The position numbers and the translations under genes are program-made. Under the pieces are notes generated by a model. The model made no database searches and had not been told where the DNA came from. It saw only the letters and a program-made list of their open reading frames with translations. 64,000 nucleotides of DNA from NCBI RefSeq assembly GCF_017094465.1, contig NZ_CP064791.1, forward strand, positions 2,170,001 to 2,234,000. Direction: 5' to 3'. Of the stretch, positions 16,151 through 25,344 are shown one piece after another; positions within the stretch are counted from its first letter, which is position 1, and the number at the start of each line of letters is the position of its first letter. Origin of the DNA: Halapricum desulfuricans. Its GTDB lineage: Archaea > Halobacteriota > Halobacteria > Halobacteriales > Haloarculaceae.

Positions 16151-16921
16151 TTACCGGGACGTAAAGCCGCTGTCGACGGTGAGCGCCTCGCCGTTGGTGA
16201 ACGACGCGCCGTCCGAGCAGAGCCACATGACGGCGTCGGCGATCTCTTCGGGCTGACCGAGTCGATCCTGGGAGTGCATGCTCTCGATCTGACGGCGGAT
16301 CTCCTCGTTTTCGGTGATGCCGCCCTCCGCCAGCATCTGGGTCTCGATGAAGCCGGGACAGACGGCGTTGACGCGGATGTCCTGATCAGCGTACTCCCAG
16401 GCGGCAGTCTTGGTCAGTCCCAGAACCCCGTGCTTGGCCGAGACGTACGCCGAGGAGTTCTCGAAGCCGACCTTGCCCAGCACCGACGCCATGTTGATGA
16501 TGACGCCGCCGTCGTCCTGCTCGGTCATCTGTTCGAGTTCGGCCTTCTGGGAGCGCCAGACACCGTTGAGATTGATGTCGACGACCTGTCCCCAGCTATC
16601 CTCGTCCAGATCCCCGGCCGGGGCCTGCTGGCCGCCGATCCCGGCGTTGTTGACGGCGTAATCGAGACGGCCGAACTCGTCAACGGCCGTCCGGACCATC
16701 CCCTCGACGTCGTCCATGTTGGTCACGTCAGTGTGTACGTAGACGGCGTCCCCACCGTCGCTCTCTATCTCGTCGACGACCGCCTCACCGCTCTCGTCGT
16801 CGACGTCGGCGACGACGACCGACGCGCCGTGTGCGGCGAACTGTCGAGCGGTTTCGCGACCGATACCCGAAGCGGCGCCGGTGACGGCGACGACGCGGTC
16901 CTCGAAATCAAAGTGATGCAT
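16151..16921 (-). CDS. Short-chain dehydrogenase/reductase, 256 aa
   Basis: Classical SDR with the cofactor motif TGAASGIG (residues 14-21), structural NNAG, catalytic S and YVSAK, and PGFIET after the active site. D40-type aspartates at the end of the second strand (VVVADVDD) suggest NAD preference. Substrate unknown; many such genes are annotated as glucose or 3-oxoacyl reductases without proof. It ends 60 nt from the preceding gene. Confidence 0.88.
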   Translation of the reverse strand: MHHFDFEDRVVAVTGAASGIGRETARQFAAHGASVVVADVDDESGEAVVDEIESDGGDAVYVHTDVTNMDDVEGMVRTAVDEFGRLDYAVNNAGIGGQQAPAGDLDEDSWGQVVDINLNGVWRSQKAELEQMTEQDDGGVIINMASVLGKVGFENSSAYVSAKHGVLGLTKTAAWEYADQDIRVNAVCPGFIETQMLAEGGITENEEIRRQIESMHSQDRLGQPEEIADAVMWLCSDGASFTNGEALTVDSGFTSR

Positions 16922-16975
16922 TGCATTCGGATCGACGGCGCGCGCTCTCTTATAATTCGGGGAGGGGGCAGAGAT

Positions 16976-18871
16976 CTACGATTCCGTCTCGTTGCGACAG
17001 AGCGCCATCCCTTCGCGGACGGCTTCGGTTGGACCGAGCAGAGTAATTCGATCCTTCGCCTCGATCGTGTAATCGGCTGTCGGGACAACGGTATCGCCGT
17101 TGCGACAGACCAGTGCGATCAAACAGCCGTCCGGGAGCATCGGGCCGACTTCCCGCACGGGCCGATCGAGGAGGTCCGGGTTCGTGACTTCGACCTCCTG
17201 TACGTCGCCGCTGCGCTCGGGGTCGGTCATCCAGTTGGCGAGAGCGGGCCGTTCGATCTGGTTGTCGATCGCCCAGGCCGTCGCCATCGACGAGGAGATC
17301 GTTTCCACGCCCAGTTCCTCGAACGGTTCGACGTTCTCCGGGTTGTTCGCCCGCGCGATGACGTTCTCGACATCGAACTTCGAGGACGCCAGCTGGGAGA
17401 CGAGCAGGTTCACGTCGTCGTCGCCGGTCGCGGCGATGACGATCTTGGCCTTGTCCGCACCGGCGGAGCGTAACACTTCCGTATCGGTCCCGTCACCGTG
17501 TTCGACGGTGTAGCCCGCGTTCCGGTTTTGTTCGACAGCGATGTCGTTCTGTTCGATTATGACGATGTTCTCGCCTCGGTCTTCGAGGCGGTCGGCGAGC
17601 GCACGGCCCACTCTCCCGCCTCCGACGATGATGACTCGCATTGGTATCACGTCCAGGTATTCAGCGATGTATCGCGCCAGTCCGCCCTCGAACAGCGCGG
17701 TTACGAGGATGACGAGGAAGACTGTCCCCAGGAGGATATTCGCGTCCTGGGTGGCACCTTCCGCCTGCAACTGCACGGCAAACAACGTGGCAACGGACGC
17801 CGGAATGATCCCCCGGGGTCCGACGAAGCTGACGAAGATCTTCTCCTCGGTCGTGAACCGATCGCCGACCATCGAGACGAAGACCAAGACCGGTCGGATC
17901 ACCAGCGCGACCGCGAACACGACGATCAGCCCCGGGATGCCGACTTCCGCGAGGGCGTCGAATTCGAGCAGGGCAGCCAGCGCGATGAACACGAACGACA
18001 GCACGAGCAGCGTGATATCGCCTTTGAAGTCGATGATGTCCTCCTCGTAGGGGATGTCGGCGTTCCCGAGCAGGAAGCCAGACACCGCCGCGGCGGCGAC
18101 GCCGGCCTCGCCGGCCAGATAGTTCGCCCCTGCGTAAGAGACGAGCGCGCCAGTGAGTACGAGCAGTCGTGCGTTTCGGGGCGCATCACCGGGCGAGAGA
18201 TCGATGTACCGCAAAATGTAGTAGACAGCTCCGGCGACGACGATCCCGACGAGCAGTCCCTGCCCCAGCCGGGCGGTGAATTCAGTAAACAGGTTCGCAG
18301 GTGAGTGCCCTTCGAGGATGATCACTTCGAAGATCGCGACAGCGACGATGGCTGCAGTCACGTCGTTGACGATCCCTTCGGTTTCGAGTGCAGCGGCGAC
18401 GCGGTCTCTGACGGGCACGATCTGCAGGATCGGCGCGATGACGGTCGGGCCGGTCGCGACGAGCAACGCGCCGATCAGGAACGACATCCCCCAACTCGCA
18501 CTCGGAAACACCAGATGCACCACGACGGCAGTACCGGAGAGCGCGATCGCCGCGCCGAGCGTGATGAGGCGGAACGTCGCCGTCGGAGCCTCCTGGATGC
18601 GATCGATCTGCAGGTGAAACGCCCCTTCGAAGACGATGATCGCGACCGAGAGGCCGACGATTGCGGATAGCGTCGTCGCCCCACCGAACGTCGACAGCGT
18701 GATGATTCTATCCTCGAGAACGAGGCCGGAGACGGGACCGAGCGCCAGGCCAGCGACGATATAGAAGATGATACTCGGGAGTTGGAGCCGGGCGGCCAGC
18801 AACTGTGCAAGTACACCCAGTGCGAAGATCGTCGCCACAAGGGCGATCAACGTCGCTGTCCCAGCACTCAT
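16976..18871 (-). CDS. CPA-family cation:proton antiporter with TrkA-N and TrkA-C domains, 631 aa
   Basis: Residues 1-400 are a 12-13 helix antiporter with TGPTVIAPIL (140-149) and the paired N169-D170 of electroneutral CPA1-type exchangers in EGIVND. A TrkA-N Rossmann domain starts at 411 (VIIVGGGRVG) and a TrkA-C (RCK_C) domain occupies about 540-631. The RCK part implies gating by nucleotide or ligand. Na+ or K+ export in exchange for protons is expected in a halophile. Confidence 0.88.
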   Translation of the reverse strand: MSAGTATLIALVATIFALGVLAQLLAARLQLPSIIFYIVAGLALGPVSGLVLEDRIITLSTFGGATTLSAIVGLSVAIIVFEGAFHLQIDRIQEAPTATFRLITLGAAIALSGTAVVVHLVFPSASWGMSFLIGALLVATGPTVIAPILQIVPVRDRVAAALETEGIVNDVTAAIVAVAIFEVIILEGHSPANLFTEFTARLGQGLLVGIVVAGAVYYILRYIDLSPGDAPRNARLLVLTGALVSYAGANYLAGEAGVAAAAVSGFLLGNADIPYEEDIIDFKGDITLLVLSFVFIALAALLEFDALAEVGIPGLIVVFAVALVIRPVLVFVSMVGDRFTTEEKIFVSFVGPRGIIPASVATLFAVQLQAEGATQDANILLGTVFLVILVTALFEGGLARYIAEYLDVIPMRVIIVGGGRVGRALADRLEDRGENIVIIEQNDIAVEQNRNAGYTVEHGDGTDTEVLRSAGADKAKIVIAATGDDDVNLLVSQLASSKFDVENVIARANNPENVEPFEELGVETISSSMATAWAIDNQIERPALANWMTDPERSGDVQEVEVTNPDLLDRPVREVGPMLPDGCLIALVCRNGDTVVPTADYTIEAKDRITLLGPTEAVREGMALCRNETES

Positions 18872-19337
18872 CTGACGGCCTCCATACGCCCCCGTGTTCG
18901 ACAGGCTAATACAAAAACAGGGCGGTCCCGTTCCGGGAGCCACGGCCAATCGCGGTATCCGGATGATTCGCCGAGACACCGTACGAATATACGGGACTAT
19001 ATAGATGTATATAGCCAACATAGCACCATTCAAGTATTACTCAGTTCCGAGTAAAAGATGCGAGCGGGTCCCGACGCTCGCATGTGCCCACTTGGTCGCT
19101 CCGGACATTGTGACCACTCCCCCTGCTTTCGTGTTCGTTCCCCCCCACACCCTGCTTCCGTATATTTCTAATAGCTTTGTCAATATTGTCTCCGACCGTT
19201 AGACGCCCGCATGACGCCACCTGCTTCCCGCGTTTTTACAGCACTATCAGAAAGGATAATTGATGAAAGACATATATGTGCCATGGTCCGTAGAGCCATG
19301 ACATACCCCCTACGAGAAGGCGGGTATCGAATAGACC
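18872..19337. other. 466-bp intergenic region between divergent antiporter and amylase genes
   Basis: AT-rich stretches with TATA-like sequences at 18985-19015 (toward the antiporter) and CATATATG at about 19271-19278 (toward the amylase). A perfect 9-bp inverted repeat, ATGCGAGCG/CGCTCGCAT, occupies 19058-19083 with an 8-nt loop. No gene was seen. Confidence 0.7.
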
Positions 19338-20633
19338 ATGCACGGTGACAGACAGGGTACGGCGACATCGGAAGAAGTGCACGATGGATCCCAGGCGAGG
19401 ACAGCGAGCGCGTCCACGAGCGTCTCGATCGCTGACGGCCGATCGGCAGCGACGGGCGAACCCGTAGGCCTCCAGTATTTCGACTACGACGAGGGGCTGG
19501 GACCGACGGGCGATCACTGGAATCGAATCGCCCGCGAAGCCGATCGCATCGCCCGCGCAGGCTACAGTGCCGTCTGGGTCCAGCCGCCGATGGAGCCCAA
19601 CACGTCCGACAGCAACGGCTACAATCCCCGCGATCACCTCACCTGGGACTCGCCGCTCGGCACCGAAGCGGAGTTCGAGGCGATGGTCGAGGCACTCGCC
19701 GACGCACAGGCCGGCGACGTCGAAGTGTATATCGACGCGATCGTCAACCACACCGCGACGGACGATCCAGGGGACGGAACCTACGCGCATCTGGACGATC
19801 CGGAGCACTACCACCACCCCCACGAGGGCGGGCGGACGACGATGCAGCTGTTCGATCTATGGGATCTCGATCAGACCAACCCCGAGGTCACTCGCCACCT
19901 CCGGGCGTACATCGAGAAGATCGCCCAGACCGGCTGTGCCGGGGTCCGCTGGGACGCCGCCAAGCACGTCCCGATGTGGTACTTCGAGGAGTTCCTCAAC
20001 GACTGGGCCGACAGCCACGACTTCTTCCGGGTCGGGGAAGTCTTCGACGGCGACACCGACTTTCTGGAAGCCTACGCCGACACGGGGATGCGGGCGTTCG
20101 ACTATCCCCTCTTTTTCACGATGCACGACGCCTTCCACGAGGGCGGGGACCTCCGCTGGCTGGAGGGTGCACTCCAGCACGAGGACTCGTTGCTCGGGCG
20201 CGACCCGGACAGTGCCGTTACCTTCGTCGCCAACCACGACGAGGGGCCGCCACAGCTCTCGCGGCTGGCCTACGCGTTTATTCTCACGGCTCCCGGCTAC
20301 CCGTTCGTATACAGCAACCACGCCACGGCCGAGGGCGTCGACTACGATGCCGAGTGGCTATCGAACCTCGTCTGGACCAAACGCACGCTCGCGGACGGCG
20401 AGCAGTTCGTCCGACACGCCGATCGGGACCTGTTCGTCCACGAGCGCTACCGAAACCTCCTGACGGGGATCAACAAGGCCGACTGTCCGCGCACCGAGTG
20501 GGTCTACACCGGCTGGAAAAAAGCGACGCTGCAAGACTACACCGGGACCGGAGAACCGATCGAGACCGACGAGGACGGGTGGGTCGAGTTGACGGTGCCC
20601 GCGAAGGGCTGGGTCTGTTACGCACCTGCGTAG
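19338..20633 (+). CDS. GH13 alpha-amylase-family glycoside hydrolase, 431 aa
   Basis: All four GH13 regions are visible: DAIVNH (133-138), GVRWDAAKH with nucleophile D206, VGEVFDG with acid/base E234, and FVANHDEG with D301. The barrel is followed by a short C-terminal β-domain. There is no Tat or Sec signal: the first 40 residues are polar and probably disordered, so the enzyme looks cytoplasmic. It should cleave or transfer α-1,4-glucan bonds, possibly of stored glycogen-like polymer. Confidence 0.88.
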   Translation: MHGDRQGTATSEEVHDGSQARTASASTSVSIADGRSAATGEPVGLQYFDYDEGLGPTGDHWNRIAREADRIARAGYSAVWVQPPMEPNTSDSNGYNPRDHLTWDSPLGTEAEFEAMVEALADAQAGDVEVYIDAIVNHTATDDPGDGTYAHLDDPEHYHHPHEGGRTTMQLFDLWDLDQTNPEVTRHLRAYIEKIAQTGCAGVRWDAAKHVPMWYFEEFLNDWADSHDFFRVGEVFDGDTDFLEAYADTGMRAFDYPLFFTMHDAFHEGGDLRWLEGALQHEDSLLGRDPDSAVTFVANHDEGPPQLSRLAYAFILTAPGYPFVYSNHATAEGVDYDAEWLSNLVWTKRTLADGEQFVRHADRDLFVHERYRNLLTGINKADCPRTEWVYTGWKKATLQDYTGTGEPIETDEDGWVELTVPAKGWVCYAPA

Positions 20634-20647
20634 AGCACCCCGGAGAT

Positions 20648-21502
20648 TTACTTTTTCGTCCGTTCGATCGCGTTCGCAGCGATCGCTTCGAGATCCGCCT
20701 GGATCGGACCGTTCGACGCGACGATCTCGATCGATCCGTCCTCGATCCGGGACGGGCGACGGCGAACGGCCCCGCCGGCCTCCTCGATCAGCAGGATGCC
20801 GGCCGCGACGTCCCACTCCTGTATCGAGAGGATGAGGTAGCCGTCGGCGTGGCCCGCCGCGACCTGCGCGAGGTTGATCGCGGCACTGCCCGGCCGTCGG
20901 AACTGGCCGTCCCGATCGAGGATCTCCCGAACTGTGATCTCGTCGATGGCCCGGACGTCGGCGTCGCGCTCGCTCAGCCGACCGAACACGACCGCCCCGG
21001 AGAGTTCCCCCCGGTCGCTGACCGCGAGCGGAGTGCCGTCGAGGTCGTCCGCCCCGGCCACTCTATCGACCCCGTGGTGGACGAACGCCCCTTCGTCGCG
21101 GACGCCGTACCAGAGTCGATCGAGCGCGCGCGGAGGTGAGGCGACGACCCCGACTCGCACGAGGCCGTCGACGACCAGCGCGATCGAGACACAGTAATAG
21201 GGAAAGCCGACCGCGAAGTTGGCCGTCCCGTCGATCGGGTCGACGACCCACTCCCGGCCGTGGCCGCTGTAGTGTTCACCCGTTCCTTCCTCGCCGACGA
21301 CGCTATCCTCGGGGAACGCGGACTTCAGTACGTCGAGGATCGCGTCCTGGCTAGCCTGGTCGGCCACCGTCACCATATCGTTGACGTTCGTTTTGGTCTC
21401 GGTCCCGCCGGCCTCACGGAGGTCGCCGCGCTCGGCGCTCATGGCTTCCATTCCTGCGGTCGCGGCCCGGATCGCCGCGTCGAGTTCAGCCTCGTAGCCC
21501 AT
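20648..21502 (-). CDS. Inositol-monophosphatase/FBPase-family phosphatase, 284 aa
   Basis: Mg2+-dependent phosphatase with the metal-binding motifs GEEGT (70-74), DPIDGTANF (88-96) and EWDVAAG near residue 230. Archaeal members act on inositol-1-phosphate, fructose-1,6-bisphosphate or both. It is convergent with the amylase (14-nt gap), which is compatible with a sugar role, but convergence is weak evidence. Confidence 0.88.
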   Translation of the reverse strand: MGYEAELDAAIRAATAGMEAMSAERGDLREAGGTETKTNVNDMVTVADQASQDAILDVLKSAFPEDSVVGEEGTGEHYSGHGREWVVDPIDGTANFAVGFPYYCVSIALVVDGLVRVGVVASPPRALDRLWYGVRDEGAFVHHGVDRVAGADDLDGTPLAVSDRGELSGAVVFGRLSERDADVRAIDEITVREILDRDGQFRRPGSAAINLAQVAAGHADGYLILSIQEWDVAAGILLIEEAGGAVRRRPSRIEDGSIEIVASNGPIQADLEAIAANAIERTKK

Positions 21503-21571
21503 ACGACTAGCTGGCGGGCGACGGGCGAAAACCTACCGATGCATAACAACTGCAAAGAATCAGATTGCGTC

Positions 21572-21952
21572 TTATCGTCTGTCAACTAGCCATGAGACGA
21601 TCAACAGACCAGGAGAGGTATCCTGTTCCGCTACCGTCAGCTGTAGCACGGCCATACCAGTCCCAACCAAGGCAAGGTACGGTAACGTCGTGAACGCGTG
21701 TTCGCCCATCCGGATCAAATAGAGACCGTACAAACCGCCGCTTATCGTCACGAGACCAGCAGCGAGCACAGTCGGATTTTCACGATGTCCGCGCGCTTCG
21801 GCAAAACCGTATCCGACGACGCCACCCTGGACGATTACTCGCAACGCGACGGTTGCAGGCTCGCTGTTTCCAAATGTAGATGCCCCCACGAGGGCAGCGA
21901 CGACGAGGCCGATAGCGACCTTTAATCCGGCATACTCGCCATCAGACTCCAT
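21572..21952 (-). CDS. Small integral membrane protein of unknown function, 126 aa
   Basis: About four hydrophobic segments (VAIGLVVAALVGAS, VALRVIVQGGVVGY, GLVTISGGLYGLYLI, LPYLALVGTGMAVLQL) separated by short loops. No family is recognised. The ATG at 21952 is used rather than a TTG one codon upstream. AT-rich sequence containing TATATATT precedes it closely. Confidence 0.6.
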   Translation of the reverse strand: MESDGEYAGLKVAIGLVVAALVGASTFGNSEPATVALRVIVQGGVVGYGFAEARGHRENPTVLAAGLVTISGGLYGLYLIRMGEHAFTTLPYLALVGTGMAVLQLTVAEQDTSPGLLIVSWLVDRR

Positions 21953-21991
21953 CAATATATACTTGAAACTAATAGCACGAAAAGGCTATGA

Positions 21992-22210
21992 AATCCCGCC
22001 AGCCTGGTTCCTGCCAGCGGCTCCGATTTCGATGACATCCAGCAGTGTTCGATCACGACGACGCTGTTCCAGCGACGGAGCAATCTCGCAACAGTGCGTG
22101 TCGAGACCGCTGCATATCCGCTGTCGATCGGTGCAGCGGTGCCAGATATGGAGCTCGACGCGGCGAAGGATCTCGCTGAAAGAATCCGCGAGTCGCCTGC
22201 TCCAGGCTAG
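21992..22210 (+). pseudogene. Decayed C-terminal fragment of a PH-like (bPH2/DUF304, YdbS-type) protein
   Basis: The frame from just after a TGA at 21989-21991 to a TAG at 22208-22210 (72 codons) has protein-like composition with no start codon. It contains LFQRRSNLATVRVETAAY followed by PDMELDAAKDLAERI, the end pattern of bacterial-type PH domains (QRR...LATV.VETA...A..LA..I). The rest of such a gene is missing upstream. Its stop overlaps the cysK stop on the other strand. Family recognition is by pattern only. Confidence 0.45.
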
Positions 22211-23109
22211 AAGTCGTACAGGTCCGTCGAGAGATATCGCTCGCCGGGATCACAGACGATCGTCGCGACGAGTTCGTCCGGTCGTTCGCGGGCGACCTCC
22301 GCGGCGACGTGGACGTTCGCGCCCGTCGAGATCCCGCCAGCGATTCCCGCTTCGCTGGCGAGTTGTCGAGCCATCTCGATCGAGTTGTCCTTGCTCACTG
22401 TGCGGACCTCGTCCAGCAGGTCCCGCTCCAGAATCTCCGGGACGAACCCGGCACCGATCCCCTGGATGCCGTGGCTGCCCGCCTCGCCGCCGGACAGCAC
22501 CGCCGAGTCCCCAGGTTCGACGGCAATCAGGTCGACGTCGGTATCGGCGTCCTCGAAATAGGTCCCGACACCGGTGATCGTCCCGCCGGTTCCGACGCCG
22601 GCGACGAAGACGTCGAGTTCGCCGTCGGTCGCCTCGTCCAGTTCCGGACCGGTCGTCCGCCGGTGGGCCTTCGGGTTGGCGGGATTGTCGAACTGCTGGG
22701 GGACGAAGGTGTCGTCGTACTCCCCGGCGAGTTCGTCGGCCCGTTCGATGGCGCCGCCCATACCCCCGTCGGCGTCAGTCAACTCCAGTTCGGCCCCGAG
22801 CGCCCGGAGGAGTTTGCGTCGCTCCTCGCTCATCGATTCGGGCATCGTCAGGATCAACTCCTGGTCCCGGGCGGCACAGACCGCTGCCAGGCCGATCCCC
22901 GTGTTCCCGCTCGTCGGTTCGATCACGACTGTCTCGTCTGTCAACTCGCCCGCCTCGGCGGCCGAATCGAGCATCTCGCGGGCGATCCGGTCTTTGACCG
23001 AGTAGGGGTTGAACGACTCCAGTTTTACCAGCAGGTTCGGCGCGATCGAATCCACTCGAACCAGCGGCGTCTCCCCGATCAGCTCTGTCACGTCGGCTGC
23101 GACGTTCAT
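22207..23109 (-). CDS. cysK: Cysteine synthase (O-acetylserine sulfhydrylase type), 300 aa
   Basis: PLP enzyme with the cofactor lysine K39 in NPYSVKDR, the substrate loop TSGNTG and the phosphate cup GTGGT. It joins sulfide to O-acetylserine, or O-phosphoserine in some archaea, to make cysteine. The ATG at 23109 is favoured because TELIGETPLV, the family N-terminus, follows at once. The cysteinyl-tRNA synthetase gene lies 5 kb away and is not linked. Confidence 0.92.
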   Translation of the reverse strand: MNVAADVTELIGETPLVRVDSIAPNLLVKLESFNPYSVKDRIAREMLDSAAEAGELTDETVVIEPTSGNTGIGLAAVCAARDQELILTMPESMSEERRKLLRALGAELELTDADGGMGGAIERADELAGEYDDTFVPQQFDNPANPKAHRRTTGPELDEATDGELDVFVAGVGTGGTITGVGTYFEDADTDVDLIAVEPGDSAVLSGGEAGSHGIQGIGAGFVPEILERDLLDEVRTVSKDNSIEMARQLASEAGIAGGISTGANVHVAAEVARERPDELVATIVCDPGERYLSTDLYDF

Positions 23110-23167
23110 CGAGAAAACAGTCCGGGCCGCCACCTGTATTAGGTTGCCCTAAAGTATACAGAATATT

Positions 23168-23812
23168 TTAAGGGGTCGCGAGGATCTCGTCCATCAGTTT
23201 CGACTGGGCTGCGGCGAGGTGCTCGGTGAACGTCGAGGCGTCGATCCCCAGCGCGTTGGCGACGTCGGTGGCGTTTGCCGAGCGGGGATAGGAGAAATAG
23301 CCCATCTCGTGAGCGGTCTCTAAGACTTCGAGCTGGCGGTCAGTCAGGCGGGCGCGGTTGATCGGAACGACGTCGTCGGCACCTTCCTCGTCGCTGTCGA
23401 CCTGCAGCAGATAGCGGATGCGCACCGAACCGAACTGCTCGCGGAGTTCGGTCACGAGATCGCGCAGGTCAGTGATATTGGTCAGGTGAAGCGTCAGGAC
23501 GAGCGAGCCGTCCTGTGCCCGGACGTCGGCGATCGGATGTTCGTGCTGTTCGACGTACTCACAGACGCAGTCTTTCAGGTCGTGGGTGAACTGAAAGACC
23601 TGTGCAGACTGGTACTCGAACAGCGATTCGAGGTTCTGATCGAACGCGTCCGGATCGACGTTTCCGGTCGCGGTGAACTCCTCGGTGTATTCCCCGTCCC
23701 CGTTTCTCGCGCGGCGTACCGAAGTGACCGACCCGTCTGTGCGTTCGGTGAACCGGGCGACAGGGCAGGCCTCGGTCGCCGGTATCTCGAGTTCGGCGCG
23801 CATCCCGGACAT
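23168..23812 (-). CDS. Bacterio-opsin-activator-type HTH regulator (HTH_10), 214 aa
   Basis: The N-terminal 140 residues form a sensor-like domain typical of haloarchaeal Bat homologues. The C-terminal 60 residues carry LTDRQLEVLETAHEMGYFSYPR and DVANALGIDASTFTEHL, the HTH_10 winged-helix signature. There are cysteines in KDCVCEYVE. ATGs at 23812 and 23803 are both possible; the first is used. The target is unknown, though cysK lies 58 nt downstream on the same strand. Confidence 0.83.
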   Translation of the reverse strand: MSGMRAELEIPATEACPVARFTERTDGSVTSVRRARNGDGEYTEEFTATGNVDPDAFDQNLESLFEYQSAQVFQFTHDLKDCVCEYVEQHEHPIADVRAQDGSLVLTLHLTNITDLRDLVTELREQFGSVRIRYLLQVDSDEEGADDVVPINRARLTDRQLEVLETAHEMGYFSYPRSANATDVANALGIDASTFTEHLAAAQSKLMDEILATP

Positions 23813-23937
23813 CGTACTCTTCACTCGGCCCCTTCCGGCCATAACCCTCGCGTGCGTTCCCATCGACTGAAAACTAGCAGGGATGATCGTTCGGAACGGG
23901 AGGATGTTTTTTACGCTGGCACGCAACGACACCGGAT

Positions 23938-24366
23938 ATGGAACTAGGGCAGTTCGTCGAAGACACCGTCCACGAGCCGACTCAGACCGACGGACCCGGA
24001 TTCGATCTGACCGTCGCGGAAGTCTTCGAGGTTGACACACCAGGTCGAATCGACTTCGGCGGCGGCGAACTTGAAGACGCGGAGATGACATCCCCCGAGC
24101 GGACGCTCCGGAATCCCGACGACGACTACGAGTGGTGGCACCTCGATTCGGGACAGTATCTCCTCGAATACAACGAATCGCTGTCGCTTCCGTCAGACCT
24201 CGTCGCCGAGATTCAGACCCGGGAAGCCGTCCGCGAACGCGGAGCGTTTCACCCGACGCTGACTGTGCAGTCGCTTGGTCGCGTTCCGCTGTCGGTCGGC
24301 GGTGCCGGAGTGAGCCTGAAGGAGAACGCTCGCGTTTCGACGATCGTCGGGATCGACCGGCGGTGA
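23938..24366 (+). CDS. dCTP deaminase/dUTPase-superfamily protein, 142 aa
   Basis: Trimeric dUTPase-like β-barrel pattern with [34 protein letters not shown] and the late motif [31 protein letters not shown]. Canonical dCTP deaminases are about 190 residues with a strict catalytic glutamate, and this is shorter and divergent. A housekeeping role against uracil misincorporation is possible but the activity is not certain. Confidence 0.7.
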   Translation: MELGQFVEDTVHEPTQTDGPGFDLTVAEVFEVDTPGRIDFGGGELEDAEMTSPERTLRNPDDDYEWWHLDSGQYLLEYNESLSLPSDLVAEIQTREAVRERGAFHPTLTVQSLGRVPLSVGGAGVSLKENARVSTIVGIDRR

Positions 24367-24430
24367 CCGAACGGGAGAGACGCCGTTGCGGTTCGACGGG
24401 CTTTTTAAGCGGGACTGGCAGGATACAGGT

Positions 24431-24823
24431 ATGGCAGATTTCACCGTCGCCGTTGCGGATCCCGACAGCGGCGTGACGTACCAGATTGACGTCGACGGAC
24501 AGGACGCGAACCGATTTATGGGCCGAGAGATCGGCGACGAGGTCGAGGGTAGTGCCGTCGGTCTCGACGGGTACACGCTCGAGATTACCGGCGGCTCGGA
24601 TACGGCCGGTCGCCCCCTCCGCGGGGACGTTCGCGGCCCGGACCTCAAGTCAGTCATGCTAGAGGGTGGAGTCGGCTACGAGCCGTCCCGCGACGGCGAG
24701 CGAAAGCGCGTGACTGTCCGTGGCCGCGAGATCAGCGACGAAGTGCGCCAGATCAACGCGACGGTCGCTGAAGCCGGTAGCGGTGACGTCGCCGAGTTGC
24801 TCGGCGAATCCGACGACGAATAA
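24431..24823 (+). CDS. rps6e: 30S ribosomal protein S6e, 130 aa
   Basis: The archaeal/eukaryotic small-subunit protein eS6 is recognised by [34 protein letters not shown] and the [17 protein letters not shown] core. Length matches archaeal S6e. The start is the ATG at 24431. It is followed after 4 nt by a conserved haloarchaeal gene, so they are probably co-transcribed. Confidence 0.95.
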   Translation: MADFTVAVADPDSGVTYQIDVDGQDANRFMGREIGDEVEGSAVGLDGYTLEITGGSDTAGRPLRGDVRGPDLKSVMLEGGVGYEPSRDGERKRVTVRGREISDEVRQINATVAEAGSGDVAELLGESDDE

Positions 24824-24827
24824 GGTC

Positions 24828-25253
24828 ATGGCCGACCGGATCGCCAGCGACCACGAGGCAGTCGAGACCCACCGCATGACGCTCGGCACCGCCGGTCGGA
24901 CCTCGCGCCCGAAACTCGAACTCCCCGAGACGATCGAGGCCGGCGACGGCGACGTCGTCCGGATCACGCTCGATGGCCAGGCCTATCACGCACGCGTCGA
25001 GTCGGGACTCGACGGCACGCTCGTCGTCCGCGGGGCGTTCGACAACGCCCGTCTGGCACGGAGCGACGAGGGCGAAAACCGCCTGATCGAGTGGGTCGAG
25101 GACGCAGACGTGGACCCGGGCCGGTCGCTGTTGCTCGACGTGTTACACGACGGGTACCACTACGGGTTGCGAGAAGCCGGACAGCGCGTCGTCTACACCG
25201 TTAGAGAGCCCCCAAAAGGGTCGCTGTCGGACATCGCCGAGTCGCTCGAGTAA
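24828..25253 (+). CDS. Conserved haloarchaeal protein, unknown function, 141 aa
   Basis: Acidic single-domain protein with RPKLELPETIEAGDGDVVRITLDGQAYHARV, suggestive of a small β-barrel, and a C-terminal helix. No catalytic motif is evident. The 4-nt gap after S6e implies one transcript and perhaps a translation-linked role. Confidence 0.75.
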   Translation: MADRIASDHEAVETHRMTLGTAGRTSRPKLELPETIEAGDGDVVRITLDGQAYHARVESGLDGTLVVRGAFDNARLARSDEGENRLIEWVEDADVDPGRSLLLDVLHDGYHYGLREAGQRVVYTVREPPKGSLSDIAESLE

Positions 25254-25344
25254 AAGACCACAGTGTGGGGCGTGCCGTTCTCTCCATTGATACTCCCTCG
25301 AAACCCTCAATATTCGTCCGCTGTAACTACTGGGTAGCCAAGGG

